DNA of 64,000 bases. Origin: Pseudomonas sp. IPO3778. Lineage in GTDB: Bacteria; Pseudomonadota; Gammaproteobacteria; Pseudomonadales; Pseudomonadaceae. A program made the position numbers and the translations under genes. The notes under the pieces are model-generated. The model did not search any database and had not been told where the DNA came from. It saw only the letters and a program-made list of their open reading frames with translations. Positions 38,716 to 54,900 of this stretch are shown here, piece after piece (positions within the stretch are counted from its first letter, which is position 1; every line of letters starts with the position of its first letter). Location of the stretch: NCBI RefSeq assembly GCF_013386825.1, contig NZ_JACARC010000023.1, forward strand, positions 1 to 64,000. Direction: 5' to 3'.

Positions 38716-38943
38716 ATGAGCTAAATCGTCAAGCAGGCTATCGAACATTGGCCTTTTGTTTCTGCTCTCTTGCGTAAGCCCATGACCGAGAAGGATTACG
38801 ATATTTTGGTTATGGCGCTCGACGAGTTGCTGGATGAGGTTGGGGAGGACGAAAGCCACGCGCTGATTGGGATGTTAGATATCATCGGTGATTGGATCGA
38901 AGGTTATGACCTTGAGCATCGTCCGATGTCTGTAAATGGCTAA
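38716..38943 (+). pseudogene. Broken HigA-type antitoxin remnant
   Basis: After a good ribosome site (GAGGGGG) the frame reads ATG-AGC-TAA and then continues open for 73 more codons: IVKQAIEHWPFVSALLRKP...YDILVMALDELLDEVGEDESHALIGMLDIIGDWIEGYDLEHRP. That is the N-terminal half of HigA/HTH antitoxins, which should go on into a helix-turn-helix domain; here it stops after MSVNG. It therefore has a stop at codon 3 and has lost the DNA-binding half. An internal ATG at 38782 could still give 53 residues. No toxin gene is visible beside it. Confidence 0.65.
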
Positions 38944-38962
38944 TAGCGCTGGTCATAAGCCA

Positions 38963-40114
38963 TCAGTGCCCAATCTTCTTTCGTGCTAGCTGGCAGGCAA
39001 ACACGCTGCCCACAGCACATCCCCCAATCACCAGCATCAGGGTGAAAAGCAGTGGCACATCCAGCTGAGACCCAAGCCAAGTTAAAAATCCCGCCCCGGC
39101 CACGGTGATGCATCCGAAAACTGCAGAAGCCTTGGCTTGGTGAGGCGCGTCGATATCCAGTGCCCAGCCGGTTGCAAGGGGCAACAAAATGCAGAAGGCA
39201 ATACTGGTTGCTGCTGCAGCTGCCAAGTAAAGGTAGATATCGACATGTAGCCATGTCGCTACCGTCAAGAGCGCGGCGAGGCACTGAGAGACCGATCCAG
39301 CATTCAGGCGTTGGGCGTCACTGAATCGTGTGACGGCTTTCCCTGAAAAGAAAAATCCTGCCGCTACCAGCGCCGCCCAACCTGAAAGGATCATGCCTGT
39401 TGCTTGCGGCGAGAGCTGGAAAGTGCCCTGAAGGACAAACGCCTTGCTGAGGTTCAACTGTGTGAAGGCGCTCTGCATCAGGAGTGCAACCAGTAAACCG
39501 CAGATAAATTTCGGGCGTTTCCATAGCAAGGATGGCGTTTCATTTGCAGGCCGTTGGTCTTGCTCGGATGTCTTGTCGACATGTGTGACTAGAAGTCCCA
39601 GGAAAATTACAAATAGCAGGCAGCCGAACACGCTAAATACCCATCGCCAACCCCAAACTGAGGCTGCCGCCAGCAGAATCGGCGGGCTTAGCACCGAAAG
39701 GATGCTAATCGCACCCAAGAGATAAGCCGTTGTGCTTTGGAAGGTTGTTTGCCCAAGTCGTTGACGTAGCCAAAGGCGTGAAGAGGTTGCTGCCACCGCG
39801 TTGGCGATGAACATGAAAGTAAAGATGATCGATAATGTGAGAACGGTCGTTGATAACGCCACTGCGACACATAGCAGCGCGATCAGCACCGATGCACCGG
39901 CTAGGCTGACGCTGGTTCCCAGGCGGTTGATCAGCGGCGTTGAAAACAACTGGCTGAATGCGAAAGCCATCAGGCACACGCCGAGCATGCCTTGAAAGAA
40001 TGCCGGAGAAACACTCAAGTCTTGAGCGATTAACGGAGAAAGAGGAACAAGGGCATCGAAAACAACCGCACTGATCAGCGTCCTGGCCACCACGACCCTA
40101 AGGCCTGGGGTCAC
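38963..40114 (-). CDS. MFS transporter, unknown substrate
   Basis: 383-residue protein with about twelve transmembrane segments, resembling small drug or metabolite exporters of the major facilitator type. There is a clear duplicated six-helix plan with a central hydrophilic loop (about 187-205, HVDKTSEQDQRP). The start is a GTG at 40114 with GGAG 9 nt upstream. Base composition is visibly less GC-rich than the flanking selO and APE genes, suggesting acquisition. A 91-residue gene ends 32 bp upstream on the same strand, a likely two-gene operon. Confidence 0.82.
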   Translation of the reverse strand: MTPGLRVVVARTLISAVVFDALVPLSPLIAQDLSVSPAFFQGMLGVCLMAFAFSQLFSTPLINRLGTSVSLAGASVLIALLCVAVALSTTVLTLSIIFTFMFIANAVAATSSRLWLRQRLGQTTFQSTTAYLLGAISILSVLSPPILLAAASVWGWRWVFSVFGCLLFVIFLGLLVTHVDKTSEQDQRPANETPSLLWKRPKFICGLLVALLMQSAFTQLNLSKAFVLQGTFQLSPQATGMILSGWAALVAAGFFFSGKAVTRFSDAQRLNAGSVSQCLAALLTVATWLHVDIYLYLAAAAATSIAFCILLPLATGWALDIDAPHQAKASAVFGCITVAGAGFLTWLGSQLDVPLLFTLMLVIGGCAVGSVFACQLARKKIGH

Positions 40115-40146
40115 GGCCTGATGCTCCAGCTCCTCTGTACCACTGC

Positions 40147-40422
40147 TTACGTATTCACTGCGCGCAGAGTCGCTGCAGGCTCATTCGCCTCAGCCCTGGC
40201 TTGGCTCCCTTTGAGCCACAGTGCTATTACTTCCTTGTGCTGTGGGTATCGCTCAACCAAAAACAGCTCAAGTGGCCCCCATGCCCGCTTTTCCAGCCAG
40301 GCATTGACCTGGGAAAGGTCGTGGTGAGGGAAGGACAAGTCCATGTGTAGACGGACAGCGGAATATTTCTCGGGTGTAGCGTGATCGCACACCGATTCCA
40401 GATTTGGAACATCGACGCCCAT
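40147..40422 (-). CDS. Uncharacterised 91-residue protein upstream of the MFS gene
   Basis: Small soluble protein with no motif I recognise; it contains a central LHMDLSFPHHDLSQVNAWLEKRAWGP segment rich in His and Trp and a helical C terminus with Ala/Glu. No membrane segment or signal peptide. ATG 40422 is chosen because it has a strong GGAGG site, rather than the in-frame ATG at 40440. Same strand and 32 bp ahead of the MFS gene, so it may be co-expressed. Confidence 0.6.
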   Translation of the reverse strand: MGVDVPNLESVCDHATPEKYSAVRLHMDLSFPHHDLSQVNAWLEKRAWGPLELFLVERYPQHKEVIALWLKGSQARAEANEPAATLRAVNT

Positions 40423-40554
40423 GACGCACCTCCATTTCATATCTGCTTAGGTTTGTTGCGTGATTGCAACAGGCCAACCCTAGGCCGAAGAGATGTTTAA
40501 TGATGTCAGGCGCGTCCGGCATTTATTTCTTGATATGTCGCTCGGATTTAACCC

Positions 40555-45419
<4,865 letters not shown>

Positions 45420-45489
45420 AGAGACCGGTCGAGCAAGGTGGTAAATAGGGGGCGTCCTGACATCGACTGGCGCGCCGTCGCCCCGCAGT

Positions 45490-47232
<1,743 letters not shown>

Positions 47233-47356
47233 AGGCAGTACTCCATGAGTAGGTAAGGCGAGGCGCAAACTGACCATGCAGTCTGCGTGCCAGCGATTCT
47301 AACCTGTTGAATTGCGGTGCTGTCAAAAAAGGTGTTGGGGATGTACATCGGTCAAA

Positions 47357-47446
47357 TGTGGGAGCTGGCTTGCCTGCGATTGCGGTGTGTCAGTCACTGG
47401 AGATCGTGGCTGTCAGATTGCTATCGCAGGCAAGCCAGCTCCCACA
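47357..47446. repeat. REP pair
   Basis: GTGGGAGCTGGCTTGCCTGCGAT family with the complementary right arm, located between the divergently oriented nhaP2 5' end and the chemoreceptor 3' end. Confidence 0.87.
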
Positions 47447-47464
47447 AGGGATCGCCGGTGTCAG

Positions 47465-49090
47465 TTAAAGCCTGAACCGCCCCACCATCCCGTTCAGATC
47501 CACCGCCAGGCGCGACAGCTCACTGCTCGCCGCACTGGTCTGGCTGGCGCCGGTGGCCGATTGCACCGACAAATCACGAATATTCACCAGGTTGCGGTCC
47601 ACTTCCCGCGCTACCTGTGCCTGCTCTTCAGCGGCACTGGCGATCACCAGGTTGCGTTCGTTGATTTCGACGATGGCGGTATTGATGGTGTCCAGCGACA
47701 TCCCCGCACCTTTGGCGATGTTCAACGTCGACTCCGCCCGCTCGGTGCTGTTGCGCATCGAATCCACGGCATGCTCGGTACCGGCCTGAATGCTGCCGAT
47801 CATCCGCTCGATCTCGCTGGTGGACTGCTGGGTACGATGGGCCAGGGCCCGCACTTCATCGGCCACTACCGCAAAACCACGCCCGGCTTCACCGGCGCGC
47901 GCCGCTTCAATCGCCGCGTTCAGGGCCAGCAGGTTGGTCTGGTCGGCCAGGCCGCGAATCACGTCCAGCACCTTGCCGATGTCCCGGGACTCCTCCGCCA
48001 GGTTGCCGATCAGGGTCGCGGTGGCTTGCACATCGCTGCTCATGCGCTCGATGGCGCTGACGGTTTCCTGCACCAGGTCACGGCCATCGCCCGCAGACGA
48101 GGTAGCGTTTTTCGAGGCTTCGGAGGTGCTGACCGCGTTGCGGGCCACTTCTTCAACCGCGCTGGTCATCTCGTTGACGGCCGTGGCGGCCTGTTCGATT
48201 TCGTTGTTTTGCTGGGTCAGGCCGCGGGCGCTTTCGTCGGTTACGGCGTTCAGCTCTTCGGCGGCGGAAGCCAGCTGGGTGGCCGAACCGGCGATACGCT
48301 GCAGGGTGTCTTTCAGCTTGTCCTGCATCTTGGCCATCGCCAATAGCAGGCGGCCGGCTTCGTCGTTGCCTTCGACCTTGATCGGGCGCGTCAGGTTGCC
48401 TTCGGCGATTTCCTCGGCGGCATCCAGGGCCTGGGCAATCGGCTGGGTGATGCTACGGGTCAGCAGCCAGGCGAACAGCATGGTCAGTGCCGTGGCCAGG
48501 ATCAGCAGGACCACCACCAGCTCAAAGGCCATGTCGTACTGGTCGGCGGCTTGCTGGTTGGTGGCCAGGGCCATCTTGCTATTGATGTCCAGCAGACGGG
48601 ACAGTATGGCGTTGACCTGATCGGAATTGTTCAGCAACTCGGTGTTGAGCAGCGTGCGCAACTCTTCCACCTGATTGGCCCGGGACAGGCTCTTCATGCG
48701 TTCTTCGATCTGGTGGTACTGGCCCAGCAGGCGCACGTACTCGTCGTAGGTGCTGCGCTCTTCAGGGCTTTCGATCAACTTCTCGTAGACCGCCTGGGCG
48801 GTACGAATCTGCTGATTGCGCACGTCAAACGATTCCAGGGTCTTTTGCTGAACGTCGGGTTCGCGGTTGGTCAGCAGGCGATAGGACAGCACTCGCAGGC
48901 GCAGGGTCAACTGGGTGAATTCGTCCAGGGCGCGAATGCTCGGCACGCTGCTCAGGGTGATGTCTTCCGTTGCCGCGCGAATCTTGCTCATCTGGTTCAA
49001 CGCGAACACACCGAGAAACAACATCAGCGCGCCAATCAACGCAAAGCCGAGGAAGGCCCGCGGCGCGATATTCATATTACGAAGAGACAT
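47465..49090 (-). CDS. Methyl-accepting chemotaxis protein
   Basis: 541-residue chemoreceptor. A transmembrane helix (about 11-31) is followed by a helical periplasmic sensor of the 4HB type (about 35-185), a second transmembrane helix (about 190-210), a HAMP domain (about 212-265), and the cytoplasmic signalling hairpin whose tip reads [43 protein letters not shown] (contains [16 protein letters not shown]). No C-terminal receptor pentapeptide. Ligand is unknown. ATG 49090 is preferred over a start 18 codons upstream because the transmembrane segment then starts near residue 11 and an AGGA site precedes it. Confidence 0.92.
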   Translation of the reverse strand: MSLRNMNIAPRAFLGFALIGALMLFLGVFALNQMSKIRAATEDITLSSVPSIRALDEFTQLTLRLRVLSYRLLTNREPDVQQKTLESFDVRNQQIRTAQAVYEKLIESPEERSTYDEYVRLLGQYHQIEERMKSLSRANQVEELRTLLNTELLNNSDQVNAILSRLLDINSKMALATNQQAADQYDMAFELVVVLLILATALTMLFAWLLTRSITQPIAQALDAAEEIAEGNLTRPIKVEGNDEAGRLLLAMAKMQDKLKDTLQRIAGSATQLASAAEELNAVTDESARGLTQQNNEIEQAATAVNEMTSAVEEVARNAVSTSEASKNATSSAGDGRDLVQETVSAIERMSSDVQATATLIGNLAEESRDIGKVLDVIRGLADQTNLLALNAAIEAARAGEAGRGFAVVADEVRALAHRTQQSTSEIERMIGSIQAGTEHAVDSMRNSTERAESTLNIAKGAGMSLDTINTAIVEINERNLVIASAAEEQAQVAREVDRNLVNIRDLSVQSATGASQTSAASSELSRLAVDLNGMVGRFRL

Positions 49091-49367
49091 GCTGTGATCC
49101 TGGGGAGAAGCGCGATCCATGCGGGGTTTTGGCAGGGTGTCCATGACCTATCGGTCATACGACTAAAGTCTTGAGGGGGTGCGCGCTTTTGTCGCAGAGT
49201 TGGACGGGCCGACGGGATTCAGGAACCAGATGGCATAAATGCAGTCACTAAGGCTCCAACGCGTGGCCTGCCCCATGAAATCAAGGCCCCGCGCCAGGGA
49301 TAACCCTGGCATCCGAGGTGAATTTTCTTTATCGTCACCGCCCTTTGAAAAAGCCCGAGAAATCAAA

Positions 49368-49598
49368 ATGTTAGAAGCATCCCTCAGCCAATTGGAACAA
49401 CTGGTCAGCGACCTGGTACAGCAGAACCAGGATCTGTTGGGCACCAACGAATCCCTCAAGGCCGAACTGGCTCGCGCCAAGGATGAAAACGACAGCTTGC
49501 AGCTGAACCTGATGGAGCAGGAAGAAAAGCAGGGCGCCACCGCTGCCCGTATCCAGGCGTTGGTTGAGCGTGTGAGCGCGGGTCCTGTGAGCGCATGA
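49368..49598 (+). CDS. Short coiled-coil protein (TIGR02449/ZapB-like)
   Basis: 76-residue protein that is almost wholly a coiled coil (LEQLVSDLVQQNQDLLGTNESLKAELARAKDENDSLQLN heptads). This type of gene is typically found just before zapA, as here, and the two probably work together at the division site. Start ATG 49368; the frame is open upstream but that part lacks coiled-coil character. Its end overlaps the zapA-like start (ATGA). Confidence 0.8.
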   Translation: MLEASLSQLEQLVSDLVQQNQDLLGTNESLKAELARAKDENDSLQLNLMEQEEKQGATAARIQALVERVSAGPVSA

Positions 49599-49888
49599 GT
49601 GAAGGGATAAAGGTCGTTTCGATTCTCGGTGAGGATTACTCGATCAAGGCGCCGGAGGGGGAAGACAACACCCTGATGAGCGCCGTGACGATGCTCAAGG
49701 CATCCCTGGCCACCACCAAGAAAAAGTACCCGACACTGATCGGTGACAAGCTATTGGTGCTGGCGGCGCTGAACCTGTGCGCCGAGCAGATCGAAATGCA
49801 AAAGCATCACCAGCAGGAACTCGACCGTTACCAAGAGCAAGTCAGCGCCACGGTCGAGGTGATTTCCAAGGCGATCGGAACGCCTTAG
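49595..49888 (+). CDS. zapA: ZapA-family protein, divergent
   Basis: 97-residue ZapA-like protein: N-terminal globular part (VVSILGEDYSIKAPEGEDN) and a C-terminal long helix with DKLLVLAALNLCAEQ, the family's most conserved stretch. ZapA bundles FtsZ filaments. It is quite different from the canonical Pseudomonas ZapA that I recall, and no 6S RNA or 5-formyltetrahydrofolate cyclo-ligase gene follows, which are the usual neighbours. It may be a second copy. Its stop overlaps the convergent acyl-CoA dehydrogenase stop by 4 nt. Confidence 0.8.
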   Translation: MSEGIKVVSILGEDYSIKAPEGEDNTLMSAVTMLKASLATTKKKYPTLIGDKLLVLAALNLCAEQIEMQKHHQQELDRYQEQVSATVEVISKAIGTP

Positions 49889-51687
49889 AACCACTCATCC
49901 TGCATCCCCAGGCACGTGTCATCGCGTGCCTCGAGAATCGCCAGTTCATGATGGCAGCCCGGTATTTCCCACGTCAGGAAGTACCGGGCGGCCTGGAGCT
50001 TGCCCTTATAGAAGGCGACATCGGCCGCATTGCCTTTGGCCAGCCCTTCCTCGGCGCGAATCGCTTGCTCCAGCCAGCGCCAGCCAATCACCGTATGCCC
50101 AAACACTTTCAGGTACAGCGCCGAATTCGCCAGGCTGCTGTTGACCTTGCCCTGGGCGAGATCCGTCAGCAGGCCGAGGGTGACGCTTTGCAGGCGCGCT
50201 ACCAATTGTTCCAGCGGTTCCCGTAAGGCGGTCAGCGACGGGTATTCCTGTGCCCGCGCGCCGGTCTCGGCGATCAGGCGAATCAATTGTTTCAAGCCCG
50301 CGCCGCCGCTCTGCGCCAGTTTGCGCCCGAGCAAGTCCAGTGACTGGATGCCGTGGGTGCCTTCATGGATCGGGTTCAGACGGTTGTCGCGGTAGTACTG
50401 TTCGACCGGGTATTCGCGGGTGTAGCCGTGGCCGCCGAGGATCTGGATCGCCAGTTCGTTGGCCTTCAGGCAAAACTCCGACGGCCAGGATTTGACGATG
50501 GGCGTCAACAGGTCCAGCAGTTCGTGGGCCTGTTTGCGTGCGGCGTCGGTTTCCAGGGTCGTGGTGTCGTCGAACAGCCGCGCCGCGTACAGGCCGAGGT
50601 CGAAAGCGCCTTCCACGTAGGCTTTTTGCGTCAATAGCATGCGCTTGATATCGGCGTGCTGGATGATCGACACCGGCGCGGTGTTCGGGTCTTTGCTGTC
50701 GGGCAGGCGGCCTTGGGGGCGTTCCCGGGCGTACTCCAGGGAATACAGGTAGCCGGCGTAGCCGAGCATCACTGCGCCCATGCCCACGCCGATCCGCGCT
50801 TCGTTCATCATCTGGAACATGCAGCTCAGGCCCTGATGCGGCTTGCCCACCAGATAGCCGACACACTCACCGTTATCGCCGAAATTCAGCGCGGTCGAGG
50901 TGGTGCCGCGCCAGCCCATCTTGTGAAACAGCCCGGCCAGCAACACATCATTGCGTTTGCCCAGGCTGCCATCGTCGTTGACCAGGAACTTGGGCACGAT
51001 AAACAGCGAAATGCCCTTCACCCCGGCGGGGGCGTCCGGCAGTTTGGCCAGCACCATGTGCACGATGTTCTCCGACAGCGGGTGATCGCCGCCGGAGATG
51101 AAGATCTTGTTGCCCTTGAGGCGATAGCTGCCGTCAGCCGCCGGCTCTGCGCGGGTACGAATATCCGACAGCGATGAGCCTGCATGGGGCTCGGTCAGGG
51201 CCATGGTGCCGAAGAAGCGCCCTTCGATCATGGGTTGCAGGAAGCGTTGTTTCTGCTCCTCAGTGCCGAAGCTCTCGATCAGGTTGGCGGCGCCCATGGT
51301 CAGGAACGGGTAGGACGTGGACGCGGCGTTGGCTGACTGGAAGTGCGCGAAACAGGCTTGGGAGAGCAGGGTTGGCAACTGCATGCCACCGGCTTCGAAA
51401 CTGCGGGCGGCGTTAAGGAAGCCGGCTTCAAGGAAGGCATCCACGGCCGGTTTCACTTCAGGGATCAGAATCGCCTGACCGTTCTCGTAGCGCGGTTCGT
51501 TCTCGTCGCCCTTGCGGTTGTGGGGGGCGAAGAACTTCTCGGCAATGCTACGGGCGGTGCCGATGGCGGCGTCGAAGGTTTCGCGGTTGTGTTCGGCAAA
51601 CCGCTCGCGCTGGGTCAGGCCCTCGGCATCGAGGACTTCGTACAGCTCGAAAGCCAGATTGCGGGAACTGAGCAGCGTCTCGGACAT
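49885..51687 (-). CDS. Acyl-CoA dehydrogenase, long form
   Basis: 600-residue FAD-dependent acyl-CoA dehydrogenase that introduces the first double bond in fatty acyl-CoA oxidation. The N-terminal helical domain, FAD-binding segment ALTEPHAGSSLSDIRT, the second signature ILGGHGYTREYPVEQYYRDNR and the catalytic Glu in NPIHEGTHG are visible. The length (about 600 instead of 380-400) reflects the C-terminal extension of the FadE5/AidB-like group. RBS AGAGG precedes the ATG. Substrate chain length cannot be told from sequence. Confidence 0.92.
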   Translation of the reverse strand: MSETLLSSRNLAFELYEVLDAEGLTQRERFAEHNRETFDAAIGTARSIAEKFFAPHNRKGDENEPRYENGQAILIPEVKPAVDAFLEAGFLNAARSFEAGGMQLPTLLSQACFAHFQSANAASTSYPFLTMGAANLIESFGTEEQKQRFLQPMIEGRFFGTMALTEPHAGSSLSDIRTRAEPAADGSYRLKGNKIFISGGDHPLSENIVHMVLAKLPDAPAGVKGISLFIVPKFLVNDDGSLGKRNDVLLAGLFHKMGWRGTTSTALNFGDNGECVGYLVGKPHQGLSCMFQMMNEARIGVGMGAVMLGYAGYLYSLEYARERPQGRLPDSKDPNTAPVSIIQHADIKRMLLTQKAYVEGAFDLGLYAARLFDDTTTLETDAARKQAHELLDLLTPIVKSWPSEFCLKANELAIQILGGHGYTREYPVEQYYRDNRLNPIHEGTHGIQSLDLLGRKLAQSGGAGLKQLIRLIAETGARAQEYPSLTALREPLEQLVARLQSVTLGLLTDLAQGKVNSSLANSALYLKVFGHTVIGWRWLEQAIRAEEGLAKGNAADVAFYKGKLQAARYFLTWEIPGCHHELAILEARDDTCLGMQDEWF

Positions 51688-51806
51688 GGCGGCTTACCTC
51701 TGTGGGAATGGGCCTGAGTCTAAGTGCGCAAATAGAGGCTGGATAGCAAGATTGATCTGGGTGATGGAGGGGCCAAACAACAGCGGTGAGTTGCAAATAC
51801 GGTCAG

Positions 51807-51922
51807 TGTGGGAGCTTTTGTGGGAGCCGGGCTTGCCCGCGATGCAGGCACCTCGATGTGTCAGATACACCGAGGTGATGCCATCGCAGGCAAGCCAGCT
51901 CCCACACAAGCCCGCTCCCACA
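51807..51922. repeat. REP cluster with nested partial copies
   Basis: TGTGGGAGC occurs twice in tandem on the left (51807 and 51820 region) and its complement GCTCCCACA twice on the right, making a nested palindrome between the acyl-CoA dehydrogenase start and the putA stop. Confidence 0.87.
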
Positions 51923-51942
51923 TTTTGACCGCGTTCCGTCAG

Positions 51943-54900
51943 TTAGCCGATCGTCATCAGGCTGGCGTTACCACCCGCCGCCGCGGTGTTGACGCTCAGC
52001 GCGCGCTCGATCACCAGGCGCTCCAGGGCAATCCCGGTTTCCCCCGAAGACAAGCCGTGAACCCCGACAATCGCCCCGCCACGCTTGGCCACTTGCTGGC
52101 AAACCCCGCGCAGTTGGTCGGAATCGCCATGATGCAGCACGGCATCAAACACGGTTTCATCCTTGGTCCAGTCAGCCACCAGCTTGATCTTCGCCTGAAG
52201 CTCCTTCGGCAAGCGTGCGAACACGGCCTTGGTCAATTCAGTGTCCGGCCATACCGCCGAGCTGCCGACTGCCAGTACGGCGGCCAGTTGGGTCAGCAGG
52301 TCGCCTTCCGCATCCGCCAGGCACAACACGTGCTCGCGGGGCAGGATGGCGTAGCTGTTGCGCTCGCCGGTGGGGCCGGCCAGTTGGCGGGTGATACCGC
52401 TCTGGGACTGCGCGGCGAATTGCACGCACAGGGCGCTCAAGTCACTGAGCTTGCTGCTGTCGGCCCAGGCTTGCAGGGCCGTCAGCGGCTTGCTCATGGC
52501 ATCCCGCAGGCGTACATCCGGTGCGGCCAGTGCATCGCCGCGAACGAAGGATTGCTCGATGGCATCCGTAGGACGGGTCGACAGCAGGCGGTACAGGTAC
52601 AGGGGGCCGCCGGCTTTCGGGCCGGTCCCCGACAAACCTTCGCCGCCGAACGGTTGCACGCCGACCACGGCCCCCACGATGTTGCGGTTCACGTAGACGT
52701 TACCGGCATGGACGTTGTCGATCACCTTGGCGATGGTCTCGTCGATACGGGTGTGCACGCCCAGGGTCAGGCCGTAGCCAGAGGCGTTGATCTGACCGAT
52801 CAGTTGGTCGATCTCTTTACGCTTGTAGCGCACCACGTGCAGCACCGGGCCGAAGATCTCCCGTTGCAGCTCGTCGAAGCTTTCCAGTTCGATCAGGGTC
52901 GGCATCACGAACGTGCCACGCTTGACCTCTTCGCTATCGGCAATGGCCACCTGGTAAACGGTGCGGCCTTTGTCGCGCATGGCCTGGATGTGTTTCTCGA
53001 TGCCAGCCTTGGCTTCGGCGTCGATCACCGGGCCGATGTCCACCGACAGGCGTTCCGGGTTGCCGAGGCGGCATTCAGCCATGGCACCTTTGAGCATTTC
53101 GATGACGCGGTCAGCGGAATCTTCCTGCAGGCACAACACACGCAGGGCGGAGCAGCGTTGACCGGCACTGTCGAAGGCCGAGGACACTACGTCGATCACC
53201 ACTTGTTCGGTCAGCGCCGAGGAGTCGACGATCATCGCGTTCTGGCCACCGGTTTCGGCGATCAGCGGGATCGGACGACCTTGTGCATCCAGGCGACCGG
53301 CGACGTTGCGTTGCAGCAAACGTGCGACCTCGGTGGAGCCGGTGAACATCACGCCTTTGACGCGATCATCACCCACCAGGCGGGCGCCGACGGTTTCGCC
53401 CTGGCCCGGCAGCAGTTGCAGCACGCCTTCCGGAATCCCGGCTTCCAGCAGCAGGCGCACGGCTTGTGCGGCCACCAGTGGAGTTTGCTCGGCCGGCTTG
53501 GCCAATACCGGGTTACCGGCGGCCAGTGCAGCGGCGACCTGGCCACTGAAGATCGCCAGCGGGAAGTTCCACGGGCTGATGCACACCACCGGGCCCAGCG
53601 GGCGGTGGGCGTCGTTGGTGAAGTCGTTACGGGCCTGCACCGCGTAGTAACGCAGGAAGTCCACGGCTTCACGCACTTCGGCGATGGCGTTGGCGAAGGT
53701 CTTGCCGGCTTCACGGGCCAGCAGGCCCATCAGTGGCTGGATCTCGCCTTCCATCAAGTCGGCGGCGCGCTCCAGGATCGCGGCGCGTTCGGCGGGCGGG
53801 GTGGCCTGCCAGATCGGTGCAGCATTCAGGGCGCATTGGATAGCGTTGTCGACGTCTTCGACGGTGGCTTCCTGCACATGGCCGACCACGTCACGCAGGT
53901 CGGACGGGTTCAGCACCGGCACAGCCGCTTGGTTGCTGGAAACGCAGCCGAGCATCGGCGCGGCTTTCCAGTGGTTGTGGGCGGTGGCCAGCAAGGCGCA
54001 GGACAGCGACGCCAGGCGGTGTTCGTTGGCCAGGTCGATACCGGCAGAGTTGGCGCGCTCGGCACCATACAGGTCACGGGGCAGCGGAATACGCGGGTGC
54101 GGCAGGCCGAAGCCGCCTTCCAGCGTCGCCATCTGCTCGATGCTGGCCACTGGATCGGCCACCAGCTCCTGGATTGAGATGGATTGGTCGGCGATGCGGT
54201 TGACGAACGAGGTGTTGGCGCCGTTTTCCAGCAGGCGACGCACCAGGTAAGCCAGCAATGTTTCGTGGGTGCCGACCGGTGCGTACACACGGCACGGACG
54301 GTTCAGCTTGCCTTCGGAGACCTTGCCTACAACCTGCTCGTACAGTGGTTCACCCATGCCGTGCAGGCATTGGAACTCGTACTGGCCGGGGTAATAGTTC
54401 TGACCCGCGATGTGGTAAATCGCCGACAGTGTGTGGGCGTTGTGGGTGGCGAACTGCGGGTAGATAACTTCCGGAACGGAGAGCAGTTTGCGTGCGCAGG
54501 CAATGTAGGAAACGTCGGTGTACACCTTGCGGGTGTACACCGGGTAGCCTTCCAGGCCTTCGACCTGGGCGCGTTTGATTTCGCTGTCCCAGTACGCGCC
54601 TTTTACCAGGCGGATCATCAGGCGGTGGCGGCTGCGGCGTGCCAGGTCGATGACGTAGTCGATCACGTATGGGCAACGCTTCTGGTAAGCCTGAATCACG
54701 AAGCCGATGCCGTTCCAGCCGGTCAGTTGCGGTTCGAAGCACAGGCGTTCCAGCAGGTCGAGGGACAGCTCCAGGCGGTCGGCTTCTTCGGCGTCGATGT
54801 TCAGGCCGATGTCGTATTGCTTGGCCAGCAACGTCAGGGACAACAGGCGCGGGTACAGCTCGTCCATCACGCGCTCGTACTGCGCACGGCTGTAACGCGG

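Noticed and set aside
49889..50100. Search for 6S RNA after the zapA-like gene
   Set aside because: The convergent acyl-CoA dehydrogenase gene begins its stop within 4 nt of the zapA stop, leaving no room for 6S RNA.
51694..51921. Small frame reading CGSWLACDG-type peptide
   Set aside because: It is a translated REP palindrome; the same peptide pattern appears at other REP copies.
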